DNA of 5,767 nucleotides from an uncultured Oscillospiraceae bacterium (GTDB taxonomy: Bacteria; Bacillota; Clostridia; Oscillospirales; Oscillospiraceae): the NCBI GenBank assembly GCA_900758315.1, contig CAAERF010000107.1:1-5767 (forward strand). The letters are read 5' to 3'. This document shows positions 1-5,767 of the stretch, piece after piece (position 1 is the stretch's first letter; each line of letters starts with the position of its first letter). The notes beneath the pieces are model-generated. The model was not told the DNA's origin. It made no database searches and saw only the letters and a list, made by a program, of their open reading frames with translations. Made by a program: the position numbers and the translations under genes.

Positions 1-78
1 ACTGCAAAATTCAGAAAATCTATTTTTCTAAAATATAACCCTATGCTTTTTAACATAACGCACCTTTTAACCTCTGAT

Positions 79-107
79 TTGTCATAATCCTGACATCATA
101 CTATTAT
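79..107 (+). promoter_or_regulatory. possible sigma70-like promoter
   Basis: TTGTCA (79-84) and TATTAT (102-107) are separated by 17 bases; each hexamer differs from consensus at one position. The -35 region overlaps an inverted repeat, TGTCA-N6-TGACA (80-95), which could be an operator. It points rightwards into the TnpV relic and the antisense side of the acetyltransferase gene, where I see no plus-strand gene. The surrounding sequence is very AT-rich, so a chance match is quite possible. Confidence 0.28.
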
Positions 108-226
108 AAATAAATTATCTCATGCAAAACAATTTCTTCTTCCCGATTGTGGATATTATTGCACCGGTGCTCCCATTCCATTTGGCGGGTACACTTTAAT
201 TCCTCGGTTACGCCCTCGGCAATTTT
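104..226 (-). pseudogene. TnpV family transposon-encoded protein, C-terminal relic
   Basis: The minus strand encodes about 40 residues ending at a TAA stop (104-106) that match what I know of the C-terminus of TnpV family proteins, small proteins carried by Tn1549-like and related integrative elements of Clostridia. The recognisable pattern is AEGVTEELK, then QMEW, then a Cys-Asn-Asn-Ile-His-Asn stretch, then EEEIVLHEIIYL, against the family pattern GVTExLK...QMxW...R(M/C)NNIRN...EIV...(L/I)IY. A normal TnpV is roughly 110-130 residues; the N-terminal two thirds are absent. Upstream in this frame the sequence runs through the acetyltransferase gene in another frame and no longer resembles TnpV. 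No start codon or ribosome binding site serves the fragment, so it is most likely a non-functional remnant left by insertion or recombination. The function of TnpV itself is poorly defined. Similarity may extend a few codons further, to about 238. Confidence 0.68.
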
Positions 227-249
227 CGATTTTTCAGTTTCAAAAACCG
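227..249 (-). other. AT-rich stem-loop between acetyltransferase stop and TnpV relic
   Basis: Read on the minus strand, CGGTTTTT and AAAAATCG flank a 7-base loop and pair over 8 positions, one of them a G-U pair. It lies 8 bases beyond the acetyltransferase stop. No T-run follows it, so it is a poor intrinsic terminator, though it might protect the 3' end of the transcript or mark the recombination junction. Confidence 0.25.
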
Positions 250-257
250 GAATTTCT

Positions 258-779
258 CTATGTATGCAAAAGAAGTTCGTAATTACCGCCCTCAAATGTG
301 ATGTCATTGCCCGCACTGTCTTTATAGAAAGACACAGTCTCTGTTCCGATCTGCCTGAAGCCAAGGGAAGTCAACAGTCTGACCGAAGGTGTGTTGTTCA
401 AAGCCGTTCCTGCTGTAATCGTAACTGCGCCTCTGTCCTTCATCATATTAAGAAGTGTGGTAATGCTCTCCTTTGCGTATCCTTTTCCATGATAGTCGGA
501 ATGGAAACAGTATCCTATCTCGTAGCCAATTTCCCTTACATGGAAGGCTACGTATCCGATAACAATGTTTCGCAGGCAAACGGCAAAAAACATGTGCTCA
601 TCGCTGTCCGCAAAGGAAGCCCACTTCGCGATTCGGCGAGAAACAGACTGGTCATCCAAATCATTTGGTTTATCATATTGCGCGTAAGCGGATTTCGCCT
701 CGTCCGCCCATATCGCTTGAATCGCTTTCCAATCTTTGGCATAAACCCGCCTGACTGAAAGTCGCTCAGTCTTAATCAT
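258..779 (-). CDS. GNAT family N-acetyltransferase (RimJ/RimL-like)
   Basis: A complete 173-residue protein of usual size for a single-domain GNAT enzyme, expected to move the acetyl group of acetyl-CoA to an amine (a protein N-terminus, small molecule or drug) in the cytoplasm. The order of elements fits the Acetyltransf_3/RimJ-RimL type: N-terminal strand TERLSVRRVYAKDW (residues 4-17); central strands with MFFAVC and IVIGYVAF (63-79); GYEIGYCFHSDYHGKGYAKE (85-104), which carries the acetyl-CoA pyrophosphate loop HGKGYA; then GTALNNTPSVRLLTSLGF (124-141), the usual motif B with the Asn and Ser/Val-x-Leu-hx-LGF signature. The ATG at 777-779 is supported by GGAGG at 787-791, seven bases upstream. 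There is no signal peptide or membrane segment. The substrate cannot be told from sequence. Its base composition looks lower in GC than the neighbouring surface-protein gene, and a TnpV relic lies directly downstream, so it may have arrived or been rearranged with a mobile element. Confidence 0.93.
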   Translation of the reverse strand: MIKTERLSVRRVYAKDWKAIQAIWADEAKSAYAQYDKPNDLDDQSVSRRIAKWASFADSDEHMFFAVCLRNIVIGYVAFHVREIGYEIGYCFHSDYHGKGYAKESITTLLNMMKDRGAVTITAGTALNNTPSVRLLTSLGFRQIGTETVSFYKDSAGNDITFEGGNYELLLHT

Positions 780-786
780 ACGTCAG

Positions 787-791
787 CCTCC
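787..791 (-). promoter_or_regulatory. Shine-Dalgarno of the GNAT gene
   Basis: The minus strand reads GGAGG with 7 bases to the ATG at 779. This is a near-ideal Firmicutes ribosome binding site and fixes the start codon of the acetyltransferase. Confidence 0.85.
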
Positions 792-826
792 ATTCATTCC
801 GATTTGCATCGCTGTTCTTACCTTCT

Positions 827-855
827 ATTTTATCAGATATCGTCTACAGATTCCA
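827..855 (-). promoter_or_regulatory. candidate promoter of the GNAT gene
   Basis: The minus strand carries TGATAAAAT: a TAAAAT -10 hexamer (827-832, five of six to consensus) preceded by TGA, an extended -10 element. A poor -35, TGGAAT (850-855, three of six), lies 17 bases upstream. The -10 is about 47 bases before the ATG. A perfect 6-bp inverted repeat (852-867) overlaps the -35 and could be an operator. The extended -10 is the stronger part of this call. Confidence 0.42.
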
Positions 856-957
856 CCTCACGGTGGACACCCTTGTCTTCGGCTATATTCTTCCCACTAC
901 CGGGTGGATTCGGGACTTTAACCCGTTAGAAACATGCGCCGCCAGGCGCACAAAGAG
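841..957. other. palindrome-rich intergenic stretch
   Basis: No gene is visible. Three short inverted repeats follow each other: TCCACC-TCAC-GGTGGA (852-867), CGGG-N7-CCCG (911-925) and TGCGCC-GCCA-GGCGCA (935-950). A fourth, much longer stem-loop (958-999) comes next and is listed as a terminator. The density of hairpins and the higher GC than the flanking 780-840 suggest a repetitive intergenic element or the remnant of a small mobile unit. Identity is inferred, not shown. Confidence 0.4.
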
Positions 958-999
958 AACAGCGCAGCTTTCGGATATTTTCCCGGAAGCTGCGCTGTT
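958..999 (-). terminator. intrinsic terminator of the surface-protein gene
   Basis: AACAGCGCAGCTTTCGG (958-974) and CCGGAAGCTGCGCTGTT (983-999) form a 17-bp stem with one G-T position and an 8-base loop. On the minus strand it begins 29 bases after the stop codon at 1029-1031 and is followed by TTCTCTTTG, a moderately T-rich tail. This is the expected place and shape for a Rho-independent terminator of the giant gene, and separates it from the acetyltransferase gene. The interrupted T-run makes it imperfect; it might also act in the other direction. Confidence 0.78.
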
Positions 1000-1028
1000 T
1001 GTTGGCCTTTAAGGCATGATAAAGACAA

Positions 1029-4000
1029 TTACCGTGCTCGTTTTCTCTTATAGTGGACGCCGCCGGCCAGAGTAAAGGTACTTGCCAGCAGGAGGACGCT
1101 CCACAATGGAAGATTGCTGCTGTCTCCGGTGCTGGCGCTGGCAGTGGCCTTGACGAAGATGACCTCGATGGTATGGGTTCTTCTGACATTCTCAAAGGCG
1201 TAGGAATTCACCGCGCCGATGCTCTTGCCGTCGATCTCGACGTCGGCGACAGCATAGCCCTCATCCGTGGTGATGGTGAAGGTCTGATCTTCGCCCTCGC
1301 GGACGCTGACATCGCCGGAGGGAGAAATGGAGCCGCCAGCCCCGGCAGTTGCCTTGATGGTGTAGTTACTGTAGTCCCAATCGTCCCCAACGCTATCAGT
1401 GGTGATCTTGGTGTCCTTGGGGGGCTCACCGGCGGGAGTGGCCGGTTTAATCATGAGCACGAAGGGGGCGCTGGTAACGTCGTTGTAGTCCTTGTCCCCC
1501 GCCTTGGTTGCAATGACGCTCACGGAGCCGACCTTGACCGGAGTCAGAACGCCGGTATTGGGATCAATGGTCGCTTCGCCGGTGCTGTGAGCAGTGTCAA
1601 TGCGGTAGGTCACAGCGCCTGTGCCGGAGCCGCCTCTGGTGGTCAATGTCAACGTCTGACCATAGAACACACTGTCCGCACCGATAATGACAAGTGCCTC
1701 CTGACTATCCTTTTCTGTCAGGGTGATGTTCAGGATGATGGTGAAGTCCTTGTAGTTGTTGCAGGAAGCTTTCAGGGTAATGGTGACGGTGTCACCGGCC
1801 TTGCCACCGGAAATCGCGTAGGTCAGCAAACTGCCGTCCGCTGCAAAATCATGCTTGGTAAGTGTGATATTCGAGCCGTTGCTGACGCTGTATTCGCTAT
1901 TATAGCTCCACACTTGTCCGCCGGGAAGCCCCGACCAGTCTGGCGTGTAGGTATGCACGGAAGCGTCCGTGTACTTCTGCGTCAGCTCGACCGTTTTGAG
2001 GCTGCCTCCATCCGCCTTCTTCACCATGCCTTTCAGTTCCATGTTCTCCACCGTGTTGTAGTTGTCGGTGTCTGTCGGGGTGAACTCCGTTTTGAGGCTA
2101 CCGCTATCCGCCTTGTTCACCATGACTTCAAGTTCAATGTTCTCCACTATGTTGTAGTTGTCGGTGTCTGTCGGGGTAAACTTCGCCTGGAAGGTCTTGG
2201 TTACGGTTGAAGCGTCACCCACAGATTTGCTGCTGTCCATCCAGCTCCAGCCGTCCGGCAGCTTTATATCCGCAAGTCTCTGACCGGATTTTGCCGTCAG
2301 GCCGGTGGGAACGGTGTAGTCCGGCGTTGCCTTTTCTACCACAAATTCACAATACCTGGCATTACACTCACAGTAGTTGCCCGTCTCGCCGATCCGTGCA
2401 AACATACGGTAAGTACCGGCGTTGAGCGCGGGCGGATTGCTGATATCCCACGTCTGAACGGAGCCGCTGTCAACAACGGCATAACCGTAGGTCACTTGAG
2501 CATTCAAATCACCCGTCCGGTCTGTCAGGGTCGGTGTGCCTGGCGTTTGACCGTAAGTATAGCCCGCCATGCTGACCTTGCCATACTGTTGAGCCTTGTT
2601 GACCCTGACCGTTGCGGTGCCGGTTGCTTCCGTATAGGTATTCCCATCCTCCGGCGTGAACTTCCATCCGACATCATGCCCCAACGTACTCGCATCCAGA
2701 ATCGTATCGCCCGGTTGCTGCCACGAGAAGGTGCCCTTAACGACCGTATCGCCGACCTTCATCGTGCTGGTGATCTTGATCTTGCTCAGCGACTCACCGT
2801 AGGTGAGTTCGGTAGGCGTGAGCGTCGGTGTACCGGTCAGAACCGGGGTGAGCCTGTTCTTCGCGCTGACATTGATGGTCAGGGTGATATCCTGATAGTT
2901 GCTCGTGGAGATTGTAACAGTAATCGTGCCGAATTGTCCTTCGTCCGTGCCGCTTCTGTTTGCTTCCAGCGTCAGCTCACCGGTCTTGCCGTTTACAAGG
3001 GTAACATAGGTACCCTTGCCCAGAGCGGTATCAACCTTCTTGTCATAGATGATCTCGCCGTAGTCGCAGGGAGCAGTCAGCTTCGGCAGCAGCGTCGAGA
3101 GGCCAAGGGAATAAGTCTTGTGCAGACCGTTGGTGATGGTCAGCGAGCCAGCCTCTGCTGCGGGTGCAGCAGCCTTGGTGATCTCGAAGGTCTTGACGGC
3201 CTCGCTGAGAACATAGTTGCCGCCTTCAACGTCCTTGACGGTCACAGTCGCAGTACCGGCATTGGTATTGTTGCTGTAGAAAATCTCGTACTCCTTCGGG
3301 TCGATGATGTTGCCGGTGTCGTCCTTGACGGTGACGGTCGGTTCCAGCGCATCGCCGGTGTAGGTGCAGGGTGCGACTTCAATCGTTGGCGTCACTTCTT
3401 TTGGCGTGATCTTCCACTTGACCGTGGCCTTACCGGTGTAGTTGCCGGTACCTTCGATGGTCAGGGGAATGCTGTTATTGGCATCGGTGGCCTTGTCGCC
3501 GCTTTTGATAACATAGGTGATTCCTGTTTCATACCAGTTCTCCAGCGTCACGCCGGTAATCTTCGGCGATTGCTCCGCCGCATTGTACGCAAATTCGTAT
3601 TTTTCCAGCGTGATGGTTGCGCCCTCGATGGACTTGGGGGCGACGTGGACTTTCACTATGTCGGTTACGGCTGCGTATTTCTCGTAGCCTTCCGCCGGGG
3701 TGAATATCCAATCGACGTAGCAATCGCCGGTTCGGCTGGGTATATCGTATTTATTCGGCCACGCAAAGGTGCCCTTGACTTCTTCTCCTGTGGTGGGGTC
3801 TTTCATCGTGCCCTCGACCGTGAGCCTGCTGTTTTCCAATGTCTGGCGGTAGATGATGCCCGTCGCGCTGATTTTGAAGTCATCTGACTTTACGGGCGTG
3901 ATCTTCTCGCCAATAACGACCTTGATGGTCAGCTCGAACTGCTGATAGTTCGCGGCTACAACCGGGGCGGTTATCTTGCCGATTTGCTTGTTAACATCTG

Positions 4001-5767
4001 TGGAGTGCGCGGCCACGATGGGCAGAGTCAGAACGCCCTCGTTTGACACGAACATACCGTTGTTACTGTCGAGGTAGGTGCTATCCGTAAAATGGTAATC
4101 GCACCCTTGATACTTGATTTTGCCGTACTCGCAGCCCGGAGTCAGCTTCGGCAGAAGCGTGGCCAGGTTGAGCGTGTAGGTCTTTGCCACGTCGTTATAA
4201 ACATACAGCGTGATCTCAGCCGAGGTCACAGTGGCCTGATTGATCTTAAAGCGGTCATCCTTGGAGGTGAAATTGAAGTTGGCCGATCTGACGCTTGCCG
4301 CCTTGCCCTCGAACGCATAGTTGGAATCTGTGAGCGTCAGGGTGAAGGAAATGGCCTCTTTCGTACCGGCGTCCGGCGAATCCTCATAAATAAATCCATC
4401 CTGCTGCATGGTAAAGCGGGCGTCCGTGATCCTATAAACGCTCCCGGGGATGGAAATCATGCTGCCCGCAGCGCCCAGAAACGCCAGATTGGTCTTGGGA
4501 AGCGTAACGCTTGCGCTGCCGTCGTAGGTCTTGGAGACGGAAGCGACGTTGCCGATGCCTTTGATCTTCACCGGGCTGATGGTTACTTTTATGGACTTAG
4601 CATTGGTGTCATCGTAGCCCTCAGCTCCTACAACTTTGTAATAAACCGTGTATGTTCCGGCATCGGTGGCGGCGGGAATGGCAGTACTGAAGCCGCCGCT
4701 CGTGCCCAGACGGTACTGCATCTCGCCGTACTTTGCGTCCACGCTGCCCGCCGTGACGAGTAGCTGCTCATTGCCGTTGTAGGTCAGGGCGTTTGCCGCG
4801 GGTGCGGTGATCGCGCTGGCCGGGGTGGCGGCCTTGGTGACGGTCAGCTTTTTGTGGCTGCTCATCACCGAATAGCCGTCCTTGGTGGCGGTGAAATAAA
4901 TATCGTAGATTCCGATTGTGTTAGCGTCGAGGTCTACAACGTAGTACCAGTTGCTGCCGATCTTTTTATATTCCGCTTTCTTCTGGCTGTATGTGGGATT
5001 GTTGTTTCCAACGTTTTCCCCGATGTAGATGTATACATCCGCACCCTTCGCATTACAGCCGGCGCAGAGCTGGACGGTTGTGCCGCGCTCCACCTTCGGC
5101 GAGTTGCCGGTCAGGTTCTTGCCATCGACCTTCAGATTCAGGGTCTTGGTGGTGATAGGCAGGCTATTGATGATAACGTTGTTCAACTGTGAACCATTGA
5201 CATCATCCGGGGCATACCACTTGTGGGTGCCATCCGCGTTCGTGACTCTGAAGCCAAGGCGGGTAGGCTGCTGCAGGATATCCTTCCACTTCGTGGTATC
5301 GGCCAATGTCAATTTGCCGATCACGGCGGGATACCCCGTCCCGGCGAGTTTTGCTCCCCTGTGGGCAACGACCGCATCAATGCTGGCTGTGGTATTGTTT
5401 TGTGTGTTGCTGAAAGTGGTGGTATTGTTGCCTGTAGCCGCCTTGACCGTCACCGTACCCTTGATGCAGTGTCCGTTCAGGTTAAGTCCCGTGTCCTGCG
5501 TACCGTCGATGGTATAATCGCCGGTCACATCGGCCAGCAGCTGAAGAGTCGCGCCACCGTCTCTATCTGCATCAATGGCTGTTTGTAGGTTGGTAAATCT
5601 CCGCCGCAGGCGACCGCCCTCACCATCGTTCAAGGCTGCTTCCGCCACCGCGGGCGCGTTGCAGTAGGGGCAGGCAGTGGCGTTTTCGTCAAAGCCGTTC
5701 TTGCCGCCGTGGGCGCAGGACTTTACCACCAGGTCGCAGGTCCTGGAAGCGGCTTCCTTGAGGGAAC
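1029..5767 (-). CDS. giant multi-module Ig-like surface protein (MBG/YDG type), 5' end outside window
   Basis: The frame is open from the right edge to TAA at 1029-1031. A GTG lies at 5727-5729, but 12 open codons precede it, so the true start and signal peptide lie outside. Residues are numbered from that GTG (1566 in all). In order: Cys/His motif with CPYC (5-23); FTNLQTAIDADRDGGATLQL and a beta-rich stretch recalling a beta-helix start (45-130); beta-sandwich region (183-300); MBG-like TYNGNEQL...DAGTYTVYYKVVG (301-387); YDG-like SKTYDGSASVTL (388-500); module A (501-697); two Ig-like units (698-776, 777-853); module B (860-1046); two further units with a 32-residue duplication (1047-1246); degenerate module C, ending in a Big_2-like unit (1243-1430); divergent InlB B-repeat YTIKATAGAGGSISPSGDVS (1453-1528); TGDSSN, a hydrophobic segment (about 1541-1558) and basic tail KRKRAR. 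Proteins of this build are secreted adhesins or stalks on Clostridia; the ligand is unknown. No LPXTG is present. No frameshift or internal stop is seen. Confidence 0.9.
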   Translation of the reverse strand, partial: SLKEAASRTCDLVVKSCAHGGKNGFDENATACPYCNAPAVAEAALNDGEGGRLRRRFTNLQTAIDADRDGGATLQLLADVTGDYTIDGTQDTGLNLNGHCIKGTVTVKAATGNNTTTFSNTQNNTTASIDAVVAHRGAKLAGTGYPAVIGKLTLADTTKWKDILQQPTRLGFRVTNADGTHKWYAPDDVNGSQLNNVIINSLPITTKTLNLKVDGKNLTGNSPKVERGTTVQLCAGCNAKGADVYIYIGENVGNNNPTYSQKKAEYKKIGSNWYYVVDLDANTIGIYDIYFTATKDGYSVMSSHKKLTVTKAATPASAITAPAANALTYNGNEQLLVTAGSVDAKYGEMQYRLGTSGGFSTAIPAATDAGTYTVYYKVVGAEGYDDTNAKSIKVTISPVKIKGIGNVASVSKTYDGSASVTLPKTNLAFLGAAGSMISIPGSVYRITDARFTMQQDGFIYEDSPDAGTKEAISFTLTLTDSNYAFEGKAASVRSANFNFTSKDDRFKINQATVTSAEITLYVYNDVAKTYTLNLATLLPKLTPGCEYGKIKYQGCDYHFTDSTYLDSNNGMFVSNEGVLTLPIVAAHSTDVNKQIGKITAPVVAANYQQFELTIKVVIGEKITPVKSDDFKISATGIIYRQTLENSRLTVEGTMKDPTTGEEVKGTFAWPNKYDIPSRTGDCYVDWIFTPAEGYEKYAAVTDIVKVHVAPKSIEGATITLEKYEFAYNAAEQSPKITGVTLENWYETGITYVIKSGDKATDANNSIPLTIEGTGNYTGKATVKWKITPKEVTPTIEVAPCTYTGDALEPTVTVKDDTGNIIDPKEYEIFYSNNTNAGTATVTVKDVEGGNYVLSEAVKTFEITKAAAPAAEAGSLTITNGLHKTYSLGLSTLLPKLTAPCDYGEIIYDKKVDTALGKGTYVTLVNGKTGELTLEANRSGTDEGQFGTITVTISTSNYQDITLTINVSAKNRLTPVLTGTPTLTPTELTYGESLSKIKITSTMKVGDTVVKGTFSWQQPGDTILDASTLGHDVGWKFTPEDGNTYTEATGTATVRVNKAQQYGKVSMAGYTYGQTPGTPTLTDRTGDLNAQVTYGYAVVDSGSVQTWDISNPPALNAGTYRMFARIGETGNYCECNARYCEFVVEKATPDYTVPTGLTAKSGQRLADIKLPDGWSWMDSSKSVGDASTVTKTFQAKFTPTDTDNYNIVENIELEVMVNKADSGSLKTEFTPTDTDNYNTVENMELKGMVKKADGGSLKTVELTQKYTDASVHTYTPDWSGLPGGQVWSYNSEYSVSNGSNITLTKHDFAADGSLLTYAISGGKAGDTVTITLKASCNNYKDFTIILNITLTEKDSQEALVIIGADSVFYGQTLTLTTRGGSGTGAVTYRIDTAHSTGEATIDPNTGVLTPVKVGSVSVIATKAGDKDYNDVTSAPFVLMIKPATPAGEPPKDTKITTDSVGDDWDYSNYTIKATAGAGGSISPSGDVSVREGEDQTFTITTDEGYAVADVEIDGKSIGAVNSYAFENVRRTHTIEVIFVKATASASTGDSSNLPLWSVLLLASTFTLAGGVHYKRKRAR
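1440..4229 (-). repeat. threefold module repeat within the surface protein
   Basis: Three related blocks occur in the protein: A at 3639-4229 (residues 501-697), B at 2592-3152 (860-1046) and C at about 1440-2003 (1243-1430). A and B share TYxLxLxTLLPKLT, then C(E/D)YGxIxY, an L-T-L strand, xNYQxxxLTIxV, (I/L)TPV, VKGTF(A/S)W, and W(I/K)FTP near the end. C keeps the TYTP...GLPGG start and the TVTITLKASCNNYKDFTI strand, but its second half is a different Ig-like unit. The start-to-start spacing is 359 and then about 383 residues. This suggests duplication of a larger supermodule (block plus two Ig-like units), followed by divergence. Confidence 0.7.
1993..2184 (-). repeat. 96-bp in-frame tandem duplication
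   Basis: Bases 1993-2088 and 2089-2184 are two direct copies of a 96-bp unit, about 84 of 96 identical by eye, both in the same reading frame. They encode residues 1183-1214 (KFTPTDTDNYN to SGSLKT) and 1215-1246 (EFTPTDTDNYN to GGSLKT). At least seven of the 32 residues differ. The unit is the terminal part of an MBG-like domain rather than a whole domain, so the second copy adds a strand pair and linker. Slippage or unequal crossover is the likely origin. Confidence 0.93.

Noticed and set aside
13..29. Short AT inverted repeat AGAAAA-N5-TTTTCT
   Set aside because: A 6-bp A/T stem in very AT-rich DNA is expected by chance and has no supporting context.
147..758. Plus-strand open frame of 203 codons opposite the acetyltransferase gene
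   Set aside because: It begins with TTG without a convincing ribosome binding site, and the opposite strand encodes a clear GNAT protein with a GGAGG site.
926..1195. Minus-strand frame of 89 codons across the terminator and the 3' end of the giant gene
   Set aside because: It overlaps the real gene out of frame and runs through the terminator hairpin, with no domain. Frames at 548-742, 1208-1429 and 3529-3723 (minus) were rejected for the same out-of-frame overlap.
1993..2184. Possible CRISPR-like array
   Set aside because: Only two directly abutting copies without spacers, in frame within a coding region. It is a tandem duplication.
1053..2210. Long plus-strand open frame (385 codons), and others at 2496-3887, 4092-4763, 4854-5192, 5029-5517 and 5223-5588
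   Set aside because: All lie opposite the continuous domain-bearing minus-strand gene. Their translations show no recognisable domain and have skewed, mirror-like composition. They arise from the codon bias of the real gene.
5727..5729. GTG as the start codon of the surface protein
   Set aside because: The frame stays open for 12 codons up to the window edge, there is no signal peptide after this codon, and a Cys upstream fits the Cys/His motif. The start therefore lies outside the window.

Overview
This window looks like a piece of a low-to-moderate GC Firmicutes genome, most likely a gut Clostridia/Oscillospiraceae-type anaerobe. The basis is the style of the giant surface protein (MBG/YDG-type Ig-like modules ending in a divergent InlB B-repeat and a TGDSSN-type C-terminal anchor), a strong Gram-positive Shine-Dalgarno (GGAGG), and a relic of a TnpV-type transposon protein. 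This is pattern recognition by eye; no database search was possible.

Layout, left to right. Bases 1-103 are AT-rich with no gene, only a possible plus-strand sigma70-like promoter. Bases 104-226 hold the C-terminal remnant of a TnpV family protein (minus strand). Bases 258-779 hold a complete GNAT N-acetyltransferase (minus strand) with a clear ribosome binding site and a plausible extended -10 promoter. Bases 780-957 carry no gene but contain several short inverted repeats. A strong stem-loop at 958-999 is a likely intrinsic terminator for the next gene. Bases 1029-5767, more than 80% of the window, are one minus-strand gene for a giant repetitive surface protein. It is open past the right edge, so its true start and signal peptide are not visible.

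All real genes are on the minus strand, but the terminator and the separate GNAT promoter suggest that the surface protein and the acetyltransferase are separate transcription units with no evident functional link. The long plus-strand open frames opposite the giant gene are shadows. The most useful points are the TnpV relic at the 3' end of the acetyltransferase, a 96-bp in-frame tandem duplication and a larger threefold module repeat in the surface protein, its degenerate cell-wall sorting signal, and the palindrome-rich intergenic stretch. I see no defence system, CRISPR array, RNA gene or evidence of a new multi-gene system.
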